A DNA stretch of 64,000 nt from Balamuthia mandrillaris (Eukaryota; Discosea; Longamoebia; Balamuthiidae). The notes under the pieces were generated by a model. That model saw nothing but the letters and a program-made list of their open reading frames with translations. It was not told the DNA's origin and searched no databases. How positions within the stretch are numbered: position 1 is the stretch's first letter; the number at the start of each line of letters is the position of its first letter. The stretch covers positions 1-64,000 of the forward strand of contig JAVKOQ010000276.1 in the NCBI GenBank assembly GCA_031835245.1, given 5' to 3'. This document shows, piece by piece, positions 44,952 to 56,087 of the stretch. The position numbers and the translations under genes are program-made.

Positions 44952-44957
44952 GTCGAC
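44952..44957. promoter_or_regulatory. GTCGAC site upstream of YOS1
   Basis: GTCGACAAATTT between the YOS1 start and the end of the second receptor gene. Confidence 0.35.
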
Positions 44958-44978
44958 AAATTTATTTTTTACATACCA

Positions 44979-47513
44979 TCAATCTTTTCTTCTCTTTTTG
45001 GTTCGTGTCTCGTCCTTGCCTTCTTTCTCCTCCTCCTCGTCTTCCCCTTCTTCTTCGCGCGTTGTTGTGATGGTGAGCTCCAAGTTCTTGCTGCTGGAAG
45101 TGGATGTGCTGTAGCTGGTTACTCTTGACTGAACTCCTTTCATTGCATGCATGTAGGTGTTCTTCCATTCTGTGGTAAACAGCGTGAAGAGAAGGAACAA
45201 TCCTATTTATCAAAAAAAAAAAAACCGATGGTAAGCAGATAACTGCGTGGAAATAATGCAGTACGAACCTAAACCAGAAAAACCAAGCGCTCTAAGTATA
45301 ACCAACGGATAACTAGTAACGTCATCTCCTAAATCACAGCCCTCCTCTGGTTGGTCATAAACAAGACACCTATAGTAGTCTTGAAAACCTTGCTCGATAG
45401 TGTCTTTGTTGGCTTCCACTTGAATCGTGTACGCGAAGATGCAACTGTATACCAGCAAAAACACTCCCACGAACACCGTGATGCGATAGTTGGTGATGAA
45501 AAGCTGTTGCAGGCGATTGTGCTTCACTCCCACGTACAGGATTCTTCCTATGCTGCAAAGGAAGAAAATGAGGCTTGGGAATATCATTAAGCTGATTGGC
45601 AGAAACCAAAACGCTATCAGAAACGCTGCATCATCCTCATTTGTCAAGAAGCAACTGTATAACTCAATGTATGGTAAGAAGAAGACAAAGAAGAAGAAGA
45701 AGAAGAAGAAGACTAAGAAAAAGAAGAACAAGAAGAAGAAAAAGAAAAGGAAGACAAAGAACAAGAACAAGACGAATGGGAAGGAATAGTTACAAAGTGG
45801 CAGCAGAAGAGAAGCCGATGCGACCAGCAGCCAATGGGATGATGGCCAGCAGGAGTGGAATGCCCCACCCTACCACGTGAAAGACTATCTGCTGAATAAG
45901 TACAAACCGCTTTGTTGCTGGAATCTTATCATGGAAGTAGAGCTGATAAAAGTATCGAGAAGGAGTGAGATAGAGGCTGAAATAAAACAGAGAATGAAGA
46001 CGAGAGGAACCTGTGCAAACATGTTGCCAGCTATCAACGCCCACCACTAAACATGATTTTTTTTTTTGGGTGAGTTTTCAACTAATACTGAAATCAAGAA
46101 AAGAAGTTCATACGAACCAAAGTCCCGGCCAAAAAAGCAAAGAGCAACACTCCTCCTTGGAAACTGCACAATCCACTCTTGAAGACCAGCTCATCGTAGT
46201 TGATAGTGGAGGTGGCCGTTTGCGTGTTAGGATCGTAGGATATCACAGAGAGCGTTGGAACGAGTACATCCCCGTCCAAACCGCACCACACGTTCTCGTA
46301 GCCAAACATGGAGGGCAGAATGATGGCTCCTGCCGCCACATTGGCTGAGATAGCCACCATCATGATCAGATTGGAAGGCCATTGCCGCAGCTTTGGGTCC
46401 AGTGAATAGGTTAAAATAAGAAACCATGTGGCCACCTACAAACGAAAAAGAACGCATGTAAGAGTTACGACAATAACGGAAGAGCTGGCACGAAAGGATC
46501 TTCGTACCCAAGAAAGCCATCCTATAACGCTTTGCATGACTTTGACGTCATCATATTGGCCTTCTTCCAACGACGGGAGAGGGCATTCAAAGCCACAGGT
46601 CTTGCGTGCTTTATCGGCGGCAACGAGGGGCTCCACGCATCCCGTGAAGAAAGACTCATCGTAACGCTCAGCGCCGGAGCAGTTCACCGACATCTCTCCC
46701 CCAGAAGAGGGCAGTGAAAAGCTGTAGGTAGGGTGCTGGTAGAACAAAGAGTGGTTGGTCCATGGGTCCGTTTCGTTGCATTCCAGAGGAAGTTGGCCCT
46801 CCCCGTCCGGAAAGAACAGAGCTAGGCCTACTGGCACTCCGAAAGATTCCCACATTGCCCTACATGCACTCACTTCTCATGCTATAAGTATAAACACCAG
46901 AAGAAGAAGACAGAAGAACGGGAACTACCGTATTCCATGCACATATCGGCACATGGTTGAACAGGAGCCACTATTGTCTCTGGAAAGTTCGAAAAAAAAC
47001 AAACAAAAGGAGAATATAGTAAGTATGAGAAAAAAGAGAAGCGCCATGGGTGGGCCAAACCATTGGTGACAGGATCAACAACACAAGGCCGAAAATAAGT
47101 TCTGCAGGTCATAGCAGCTGCCACCTTCTCGCAGACCGGATCAACGTCAACAACGCCAGCTCCATTGACAAGAGCAATGGCCTTGGACGTCAACCATGCC
47201 AGCGTTACATCTCCAGCAATAAAAACGGGAGTCCCAACTTTTTTTTTTGTGTATGTTATGTAAGAAAGAGAAGAGAAAAGAAAGAAAAAATACCCCAAGA
47301 GATAGCTCGAGCCAGCAGGGAAGGGGAAAAAAAACCTTGGAGGCCAACGTATTGAGCACAGGCTTCAGGAACACCACTCCATGGCTCGCAATAGGGCTCG
47401 TGTAACTCGTCCACCACTCCTTCGTTGTAGGCCCACGCCTCATAGATGGAGTTGCCCAAAAGCAGCGCCAAGCATAGCAGCAGCTGCAGCAGGGGAGTGC
47501 CTCTCTTGCTCAT
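44979..47513 (-). CDS. Frizzled/Smoothened-like seven-pass receptor 2
   Basis: Paralogue of the receptor at 19597-22525, on the opposite strand. ATG 47513 begins a signal peptide (MSKRGTPLLQLLLCLALLLG). The frizzled Cys-rich domain has PYCEPWSGVPEACAQYVGLQ, VCEKVAAAMTCRTYFRPCVV, QPCADMCMEYG and CGFECPLPSLEEGQYDDVKV. Membrane segments include LRQWPSNLIMMVAISANVAA, WALIAGNMFAQLYFHD, FHVVGWGIPLLLAIIPLAAG and YRITVFVGVFLLVYSCIFAY. The cytoplasmic tail is longer and more Glu/Lys-rich than in receptor 1 (ends KDETRTKKRRKD). Exon borders match receptor 1 around the GWLSW, SSAATL and GFSGLG codons. It is a receptor of unknown ligand; Asp/Ser-rich Fz domain loops diverge most. Confidence 0.92.
45665..45785 (-). 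repeat. TTC/TTG array on the sense strand after a receptor 2 donor
   Basis: Plus-strand AAG/GAA and ACAAG units. On the sense strand the array begins within about 20 bases of the donor after the SSAATL codons. Confidence 0.85.
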
Positions 47514-47777
47514 CGTTGCTTCCGTCTATCGGCGTTTTTCTCCCCCAAACGACGATCATTTTATCGGTTAACCAGATGCCTCACCACTAATGAAAATCCT
47601 AATAATGGCTTTATTAGCAGCTTCTTAGGCGACAGCCAAGAACACAGGCCGAGCATCAAGGGCCAACACGGGAGGCAGACTCTTAAGCTTCTGCGCTTTT
47701 CTTTTGTTTGTCGACGCATATGCTTTTTATCCATCCTTTAGGCAAGGCCTTAGCCGAACGTCGGACAAAAGGCGAGC
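47514..47777. promoter_or_regulatory. Divergent promoter with GTCGAC
   Basis: GTCGAC at 47710-47715, between start codons at 47513 (minus) and 47778 (plus). No gene is seen. Confidence 0.4.
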
Positions 47778-49136
47778 ATGGTGCGCACACCGGTTGACGT
47801 TTACAAGCGGATAGGCAGTCCAAACCTTATTTTGCTTGTGCTGTTGGCATGCTCTCTGCTCACCAACTGGATTTTCCTCTTCTCCCTCCGCTCCTATCTC
47901 CCCAAATCGGCGCCAAACTACAACGGGATCCCTCCTCCACCCGCTGCTCAACCTCCTCTCAACGCTGATGCGGCAATTCTTTCTGCTGCCGTCCGCTCTT
48001 CTCCTCGTTCCAAGGACTCTCCTCGCTCCAAAGACTCTCCTCGCTCCTCGCGAATAGCTATCAATCACCCGGCCACCACACCTGATCGAGGAAGCGGCTT
48101 CAGTTACAGCCATGTAGCATTGCGAACCTTGAACGGAGGAGAAGAGGTCTCCGACGACCCAGCAGCCTTTATACAGCAGGAACTGGTTGACGTTCAAAAG
48201 ATGATGGCTCTTGCCGAGTACAAGCACCGCCGTTTCCTCTGGCACCACTCTTCACAATTCTGCTCTTCTTTTGAGAAAGACAGCGCAAAGGGGGCAATGG
48301 GATGGGTCACTGCCACCATCAACGATGCATACGTGGTGCCGGCTGTGGCTTTGGCCCACTCCATCCGCCGCTTTTCTTGCTACGCCTCCAACTTGTTGGC
48401 CATCATCAGCACGCAGGTCGGCGCTGCCTCTCGAGAAGCTCTCACAAAAGCTGGTTGGCGGCTGCTAGAACGGCCTCCCTTGGATTGCATGACCATGGGA
48501 GGCAAGCCTGCTGAACCAACGGCCGCTTTGCCTGGAGCACATATGAGGTTTCATGCATGGAACCTCACGGAGTTTGAGCGGCTGATCTACTTGGATTGTG
48601 ATATCATGCTTCTGGACAACATCGATGAGCTCTTCCATCTCGCTTTGTTGGAGAAACAAATCTACGTCTCTCACTTTGGACCGCCCGGAGATAGACAGGG
48701 TATAAACTCGGGACTGTTGGTGCTTCGGCCAGGAGCGGGTATCCTGGAAGAGCTCATCGCGGAGTGGTTGAGTCTGTTCCCGACGAAAGGATGCATTAAC
48801 GATCAACCCTTTCTGCGACAGTTCTTCGATCGAACAGAGAGAGGAATGCGGTGGTTGCCCTATGCATATAACGTGAGAAGAGAGGCCTACCACCCCATGC
48901 GATTGTATCATATGGCTGGTGGGCGGAAGTTCAAGTTTTGGGTGGGAAATAACGTGGTGAGTACGAAAGCACAGGCGAGAGACATGCCAATCGAGGAGGT
49001 GCCGAGTGATGCGGCATCGGTGTGGTGGTTCATATTCTATGATGCTTTGGATGCTTATGGCCTGCATGCTTGGTGGCAAACAGTTCAGCAGAGTGCAGCA
49101 GAACAGAAACATGCTGGGCATATGAATGAACAGTAG
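47778..49136 (+). CDS. GT8-like (glycogenin-type) membrane glycosyltransferase
   Basis: Intronless, 452 residues. MVRTPVDVYKRIGSPNLILL is followed by a transmembrane anchor (LVLLACSLLTNWIFLFSL), so a type II Golgi or ER protein is likely. A Pro/Ser stem has three copies of SPRSKD or SPRSS. The catalytic domain has WVTATINDAYVVPAVALAHS, the metal-binding DxD in ERLIYLDCDIMLLDNIDELF, GINSGLLVLRPGAGILEELI and CINDQPFLRQFF, as in GT8 enzymes such as glycogenin or plant PGSIP/GUX proteins. The membrane anchor argues against glycogenin itself. Substrate unknown. Confidence 0.85.
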   Translation: MVRTPVDVYKRIGSPNLILLVLLACSLLTNWIFLFSLRSYLPKSAPNYNGIPPPPAAQPPLNADAAILSAAVRSSPRSKDSPRSKDSPRSSRIAINHPATTPDRGSGFSYSHVALRTLNGGEEVSDDPAAFIQQELVDVQKMMALAEYKHRRFLWHHSSQFCSSFEKDSAKGAMGWVTATINDAYVVPAVALAHSIRRFSCYASNLLAIISTQVGAASREALTKAGWRLLERPPLDCMTMGGKPAEPTAALPGAHMRFHAWNLTEFERLIYLDCDIMLLDNIDELFHLALLEKQIYVSHFGPPGDRQGINSGLLVLRPGAGILEELIAEWLSLFPTKGCINDQPFLRQFFDRTERGMRWLPYAYNVRREAYHPMRLYHMAGGRKFKFWVGNNVVSTKAQARDMPIEEVPSDAASVWWFIFYDALDAYGLHAWWQTVQQSAAEQKHAGHMNEQ

Positions 49137-49563
49137 CCTCCCTACTGAACGTTGTAGTATTTATCTCAAAGAAAACAGAACAGTGTTCACCGGCAGCGCG
49201 CATCTACAAAGAGCTTTGTTACCGAAGAGTTTACCGGTGGATGTAGATACGTTTAACAAAGGCAGCAGCAGGAGGAGGCAAGGATGCCGATGGTTGTGGC
49301 ACTCCGAAGGAAGAGAGAGCCCTCATATATGAGGGCTATCCATATAGAGATGATCTCATCATTAAAATTACCATATATAAATAGGTTGACGTGTGCATCC
49401 ATTCTTTGGATGCTTTGCATTCCACTGTAAAACAAGAAAGAAGAAAGAAAGAAGGAAAGAGAAGCTGGTTTGCCCACCACCCACCCCCGGAAGAACTGCC
49501 GCTTTTTCTTTGTTAAGGGACACACGCGCCAGCGCGCACTACTGCCAGCAACAACAACAAAAA
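49137..49563. other. Intergenic, includes a perfect 20-bp palindrome
   Basis: AGCCCTCATATATGAGGGCT at 49318-49337 is a perfect palindrome. No gene is seen in the rest of the gap. Confidence 0.6.
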
Positions 49564-52500
49564 ATGTACATATTTCTTCTTCGAAGCATAGCGGACTTTA
49601 TTTTTATTTTTTTCTGATTTTTTTTTGTTTGTTCGGCAGGGCGTCCACACGTATTTGCGTGAAGAACCTTCCGAAGCATGTGAGGGAAGACAGGCTCAAA
49701 GAACACTTTTCACAAAAAGGAGAGATCACCGACGTCAAAATACTTAGAACAAAGTAACTTTTAATCCAACAACAATAAAACTCCTCTTTGCCTCTCTAAG
49801 ATTTTACAGCTAACCAACAACACTAAACAACAAAAGGGATGGCCGTTCCAGAATGTTTGGTTTCATTGGCTTCCGAACGGCAGAGGAGGCTAAGCAAGCC
49901 CGCGCTTATTTCAACAACACCTTCCTGGACACCTCCAAGATCACCGTGGAGAAAGCTAGACCTGTACATTGTCTTTCTTGCCTTCTTTATCTGTGCTGTC
50001 TCTTCGCTTTTCTTCTTGCTTCTCCACTTCTTCTTGTTTCCTCGTTCTCTGCTCCCGTTCTCTTTCTATTTCTCGTTTTCTCTCTCTCTCTCTCTCTCTC
50101 TCTCTTCTTTTTTTTTAAAAAAAACCCTTCTCTGTCATTGTTAGCAAGGAGACGAGAAGCTGGGGCGTGCATGGAGCAAGTACAGTCAAGGCAGCTCTCG
50201 CTTCGAAGAGCGGCAAAAGAAGCAAAATGCCAACACCTCCGCTGCACAAAACAAACGTAAACGAAAACTCTTGGATGAAGAAGAGGAAGGAGAGGACGAG
50301 AAAACAAACAAAGAGAAGGAAAGCAAAGAGTTTCAAGAATTCATGATGGTAAACAAACCAAGAACATCTGCACAGGCCCCTAAACTTTGGGGCAACGACG
50401 ACTTAGCTTTGGTGGACGCGAACAAGGAGGACAGCAGCAGGAAGAAGAAACGGATAAAACGGAAGACGGACGATGGCGCTGTAGTTGACCTCATTGCTGT
50501 TCCCAATCGAAAGCCTGGTGGCCAGGGCACCTTTGTCACTCGAACTCGTATCAAGTTTGATGATGATGACGGCGAAAAGGAAAACGAGGCAAAGCAGAAC
50601 CAGAAAAGCATGTTTGGCGATGATGACGATGACAATGAGGAAGAGGCAGAGAAGGAGAGAGAAAATTTGTTGATGGATGGTTCTTCTGATGATGAACTTT
50701 ATGAAGATTTGCCACCTCACAAAGCACAAAACAAGACGGAAAATGGAAACGTGGAGGAAAAGGACCAAGAGGAAGAGGAAGAAGAGGAGGAAGAAGAGAA
50801 CGAAGAAGGACTACAAACAAATTACTCAAAGCATGACAAACGAGAAAACAAACCAGCTAAAGAGAAAACAAAGACTAACAAGGAGAAAATCACCAACCCT
50901 GTATCCAAAGAACGTGCTGTTGCCGAGATTGGTGATACGGGACGGCTGTTTATCCGCAATCTTGCCTTTACCACTACCGAAGAAGATCTTCACAAGCTTT
51001 TTAAAAAGTTTGGCCAAGTTTCAGAGGTACCATCTTTCTTTTTTTTTCTTTCCCCTGCTTCCTTTCTCATTCTGTTTCCTATTTGTTGTCTTCTCCTTTT
51101 TGCCCATGCCCATAACAGGTGCACATTGTCATCAACAAAGAGACGAAGCAGTCAACGGGACTGGCCTTTGTGAAGTTTATGTTTCCTCAACACGCTGTGG
51201 ACGCTTTTACTGCTTTGGATGGAAGTATATTTCAAGGACGCCTTATTCACATTTTACCAGCCGCCAAAAAGGAAAACGAAGAGAATGGTACCCAGTCTAA
51301 TTCCGCTGACTCGGCGGCCTCAGCTTTCAAGAAGCAAAAAGAAGCCCAACTGCAAGAAACAAGTCAAAGCGATCACAACTGGAATCCTTTGCTTCTTCGG
51401 GTATGCTTTTCCAACTTAACTGACCTAGTTCATTTTCATCAATTAACTTCTTTCAAAAGACGGATGCAGTGTTGGAAGCCGTAGCTGGCAGCTATGGATT
51501 GAGCAAAGGCGACATTCTAGACAAGGAAGAGGGCAGCATGGCCACCCGCGTTGCTATCTCAGAAACCAAAATCATCAACGAAACCAAAAAATATTTTGAG
51601 CAAGAGGGCATCTCCTTCAATGAACTAAACACAGCGTTAGCCGCCTCTCAGGAAGCCAAGAAAAAGATGAAGCGAAGCGGTACCACCATCCTCGTGAAGA
51701 ACCTTCCCTTCACAACCTCCAATGACGAATTGCACGCCCTCTTCTCCAAGTATGGCACTTTGGCAAGGATAGTGTTGCCTCCATCTAAGGCCATCGCTGT
51801 CGTTGAGTTTTTAGAAAGTAGCGAAGCTCGAAAGGCCTTCAAATCACTTGCCTACACCAAGTTTCATCATGTACCCCTCTACCTGGAATGGGCACCAGAA
51901 GCCATTCTCTCTCCTTCCTCTTCTTCTTCTTTAGCCAAATCATCTGCTGGACGAACAACAGATCAGCCACAATCTGTTGAAGCTGCCAAGAGAGAGAAAG
52001 AAAGAATACTAGAAGACGAGGAGATCGATAGCTTCTTGGAAGGCAAAGCACGTACTCTCTTCATCAAGAACCTCAACTTCAGCACTGAGGAAGACACGCT
52101 CCGGGCTCACTTCCAGGAGGTCGGCACCGTCCGCGCGGTCACCATCGCCAAAAAGAACAACCAGGGACGCAAAGTGTCGTTGGGTTATGGCTTTGTTGAG
52201 TTTGCACGCTCCGAAGACGCCCTCAAAGCTATCAAAAACTTGCAGGTTCGGTCTATTCTCGTCTCCTTTCTTGTCTTAATTTTCTTATGCCGAGTTTTTT
52301 CAAAATAAATATAGGGCAAGACGTTGGAAGGACATGCCCTGGAACTCAAGTTCGCCAAACCGACGAGCAAAGCACAACCCACCTCATCCAAAAAGAAACA
52401 GTCCACTGCTACCTTTGCTCAAAAACCAACCCCAAAGCTGCTCGTTAAAAACGTTGCCTTTGAAACCACCAAAAAAGAGCTTCGCGAACTTTTTGGGTTT

Positions 52501-52858
52501 GTGTCTCCCTTCTCCCTTTTTCTTCTTTGTATGCCACAATTATCATCTAACCTGCGAACAACAAACAGAACATTTGGTCAGGTGAAAAGCGTTCGGCTGC
52601 CTAAAAAAATGGGAGGTCAGAACAGAGGCTTTGCCTTTGTCGATTTTTTGACAAAACAAGAAGCCAAGAGCGCAATGGAACAGCTGCAGCACACACATCT
52701 CTACGGACGGCATCTTGGTTCGTGTTTTCTCTGTTTCCCTCTCTCTCTCTCTCTCTCTATCTATCTTCTCTTCTAGTAAAGCTAACTTACTCGTTTGCTT
52801 CGTTGCGTTCTCATCAGTGTTGGAATATGCCAAAGAAGAGAAAGCTTCTTTATCCTGA
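49564..52858 (+). CDS. MRD1: MRD1/RBM19, five-RRM 18S pre-rRNA processing factor
   Basis: Nucleolar protein needed for 35S/18S pre-rRNA cleavage. The start codon appears split: AT at 49564-49565, intron gtacat...cggcag to 49639, then G and the frame [23 protein letters not shown]1 continues in the next exon ([20 protein letters not shown]). Then come a Lys/Asp/Glu-rich linker, RRM2 ([20 protein letters not shown]), RRM3 ([20 protein letters not shown]), RRM4 ([20 protein letters not shown]) and RRM5 ([20 protein letters not shown] plus [20 protein letters not shown]). The last exon is short ([13 protein letters not shown]), stop TGA 52856-52858. Five RRMs and the ITVEKA ending of RRM1 match Mrd1. 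About nine exons. Confidence 0.92.
50077..50106 (+). repeat. (CT)n in an MRD1 intron
   Basis: CT tract followed by a T9A8 palindrome (50108-50124) close to the acceptor. Confidence 0.85.
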
Positions 52859-53097
52859 AGTGGATGTGCAGCATCCTAGCCCGCGGCAAAGAAGAAGTTC
52901 CGTTTTTTTAATTATATAACGTTGTGGTTGGATTAATAATTAAACGAAATTATTTATAATTGCCAATTACATAAATAGCATTCAAAAATAGACGCGTCGG
53001 AGGAAAAAATAGAAGAGAGAGAAAAAAGGCCTTGTGTAACGTTACAAGACTTTGGGGGCACGAAGGGCGCTCAACTCCTTTTGCACACAGAAAAAAA
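52859..53097. other. Short tandem intergenic gap
   Basis: AT-rich; GCGTCGGAGG near 52993 resembles a diverged GTCGAC element. Nothing else is seen. Confidence 0.4.
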
Positions 53098-54168
53098 ATG
53101 TCCTTGCAAAAAGTGGTTGTAATGGGAGATGGCGGAGTAGGTTCGTGTTACGTTTGTGGAAAACTTCTCTAACGACGTCTTGTGGTTAACGTAACGTTTT
53201 TTTTTTTGTTATTTCTTGCAAAACGCAGGCAAGTCCGCTTTAACCATCCAGTTCACACAAAACTATTTCGTCTCCGAATATGTACGCTTTCTTCTTTTTT
53301 TTTTAAATCTGTATGTGTAACGCTTTTGAACAAACCCCTAAAACCCCTTATTTTATTATACAGGACCCTACCATAGAAAACAGTTATAGGTTTGTGTTAT
53401 TCTTCTTCGGGGTGATGAAAAAAAAAGGCTCTTTTTAAACTTACGTAACCCATCTTGGTGCTCCCCCGAAACAGAAAACAGCTCACCCTGAATGGCGAGG
53501 TATACATGTTGGATTTGTTGGACACAGCTGGTCAAGAAGGTTTTACCCCCTTTCTTTTGTGTTTTTTCTCAAGTGTAGGATGAGTGCTCACCGTGTTATT
53601 TTATTCTTTCTTTCGTTTCGTTAGAGTACTCCGTGATGAGAGATCAGTATATTCGAACGGGAGGAGGCTTTTTGTTGGTCTACAGCATTACCAGCCTCGA
53701 CTCTTTTCGTTCCATGGAAGAATTTAGAGAACTGATTCTTCGAGTCAAAGGCTCCAGTACTGCTCTTCTCTCTCTCTAACTTCCTTTTGTTCATTCTCAG
53801 GATGTACTGAATCATTCAAAACAAAAACAGAAAACGTGCCGATAGCGCTGGTGGGCAACAAGTGTGACTTGGACGAGCACCGCACGGTAACGCTGGAACA
53901 GGGCAAAGAGATGGCCAAGCGTTGGGGCTGTCCCTTCTTGGAGGCCTCCGCAAAGACGCGGCTCAACATAGAGGAAGCCTTCACCAGCCTATTGGAGGCC
54001 ATGTTGGCTTGTCAGGCAAAGGAGAGCAGTGGCGAGGAAGGAGGCGGCGGCGGTCTTGCCGGTGGCTCCAAGAAGAAAAAGAAGCAGCTGAAGAAGACCA
54101 ACAGCTCTCGGGGTGGCCTTGCTGACTCTTCCTCCTCCTCCAAGTCTCGCCGATGTATTTTGCAGTAA
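53098..54168 (+). CDS. Ras-family small GTPase with CAAX box
   Basis: Membrane-bound molecular switch. About six exons. ATG 53098 gives [20 protein letters not shown] with the P-loop GDGGVGKS. The effector region is [20 protein letters not shown], typical of Ras/Rap, with switch [22 protein letters not shown]. Specificity motifs are [11 protein letters not shown] and [15 protein letters not shown]. The hypervariable tail has a Gly run and a Lys/Ser-rich segment, and ends SRRCILQ. The CAAX box CILQ suggests farnesylation. The tail is longer than in canonical Ras, about 210 residues in total. Could be called Ras or Rap-like; the effector loop alone does not decide. Confidence 0.93.
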
Positions 54169-54515
54169 TTCTTGTGTTTGTTGTTCGTTTTTTTTTTCTT
54201 TCTTTGGTTCCGCTGCCTCTCTTCTCTTCTCGCTTCTCTCATGTTTAAAGAGAACCAGTATGTAGTTTCAAAAAAATGTTGTTTTGTTTTGTTGGTTTGG
54301 TGTAATGGTAGTTGGTCAAGTTGTTTGTTGCGCTCCCTCACCATGCAAGCCTCGTGATGGCACGTCGATGCCCAAAACAACGGGTTTGATCGAAGAAAGA
54401 GAAAATAAATAGCAGCAGAAGTGGTAACTAGGAAGGAAGTAGAAGTGCATCATCGCCTTCTGGTCTATATCCACAAGAAAAAAAAGAATACCAAAAGTGT
54501 CTTATCAAACAGCAA
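54169..54515. other. Convergent 3' region, no gene supported
   Basis: T-rich 3' flank of the GTPase gene. A weak tRNA-like box near 54298-54390 was rejected. Confidence 0.5.
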
Positions 54516-55470
54516 TTACTTGCTTGCTAACGCTTTGATGAGAAGAAAACCTCCGACAGCAGCGGTGGCGGCGGCTGCCCCAACAATGCCCATTCCTATC
54601 AAACCATCTGTTTCAAAGTCGGTGAAAGTAGGTGCTAAGCAAGAAGCAATAGAGAGGAAGTAATTGAAAGATGGAAGGACGAGGCCAAACCTTTGGTGAC
54701 CTCTTGTTCAAGCACTGAGTGCAGGGCTAAGGCTTGGCGGTTGTTGGGCTCAAGGCGCAGCAACACCTCCAAGCACTCACGTGAAGGGCGGTAGGCTCGC
54801 AGTTGGTAGTATGCCACCGCCAGATAGTATATGTAGACCCGTTGGTTCTCTTTCACTGGGTCCTCCTCACATAACTCTTTGTCTCCCGTTAATATTGTAG
54901 AGAGAGAAAGAGAAAGAGAAAGAGAAACGATGAAAGAGATGGAGAAAGAAGAACAAAGGCGTTGAAAAGAAAGAAAAATACCTTGTAAAAGAGCAATGCC
55001 AGCATTGACATGCGAGCTACATGTAAGCAAAGGAACAGTGGTAGGGGATGATGATCAATTGCAATCAGAATAAGATGATAGTGAAAATGCGGTAAGAACA
55101 CTCACAAGTTGATTAAGGTGCATGCATGCAGGTAGGAAGAAGGTTTACCGTTTGGTGCTTCGTATGAGGTGAACGGCAAGCGAGAGCTTGTGGGTAAGCA
55201 GGTCCTCGTCCTTGTCCTTTGCCTTTTGCATGAACTGCCGCTCCAACCTCTACACCAAGGCATTTGCACCAGAGTCAATCAGGAAAAAAAAGAAGCCACT
55301 AAGCTTCCCACTTGATCATAGAAAGGTTGGAGGGGAGGGGGGAAGGGCTACTCACGTACCTGCAACTCGTCCACGTACTCAGCATGTTCGTCTGGGTCCA
55401 CTCGTTGTTCCCTGAGGTTCTGCTTGTAGAGGGCAACTGCCTCTTTGCCCACCCCTCCCAACGACACCAT
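54516..55470 (-). CDS. FIS1: Mitochondrial/peroxisomal fission protein FIS1
   Basis: Tail-anchored outer-membrane receptor for fission machinery. About five exons starting at ATG 55470 (MVSLGGVGKEAVALYKQNLR). The next exon has RLERQFMQKAKDKDEDLLTH and KLSLAVHLIRSTKR. The TPR-like core is SSHVNAGIALLQ, VYIYYLAVAYYQLRAYRPSR and ECLEVLLRLEPNNRQALALH. The C-terminal anchor is IGMGIVGAAAATAAVGGFLL, ending IKALASK with a basic last residue. GLIGMGIVG matches the family GLVGMAIVG. Introns are short. The N-terminal first exon is longer and more acidic than in animal FIS1. Confidence 0.9.
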
Positions 55471-55877
55471 TTGCTTTGTTTGTTTGTTTGTTTTTGGGTT
55501 CCTTCCTTCCCCGAGCCCTCCTCACTCCACTTCCAGCCCTCCTCCCCTGCTAGCTCTTCCTTTCTTTTTAAACTGCTACCACTGCTGCTACCACTGCTGC
55601 TACGACTTCTGTTTATTTTTGTTGTTTGAAATGCAAAAAAAAAAACAATAATAACTTGTTGCAGGAAAGAAAGGACCACAACCACCACCACCAGCAGCAA
55701 GCAGCATAAGCAAGCTGTTGTCGCTGCAGCAGCAGGTGCTGCAGGCAGGCCTTAACGAACGAAACAAAAAAATAATAATAATCAGAACAGCAAGCAAGCA
55801 AGCATGCATGCATAGAAATGCGTAGGAGTTCGCTTTCTTGTTCAGCCAATCGTTCACGTCTCTCTTCCCCCCCCCCC

Positions 55878-56056
<179 letters not shown>

Positions 56057-56087
56057 TCCAAACTTCACAGTGAATACAACGAAGGGT

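Noticed and set aside
54298-54390. tRNA-like GGTGTAATGGTAG and GGGTTTGATC boxes
   Set aside because: Spacing of about 80 bases and lack of pairing arms do not fit a tRNA.
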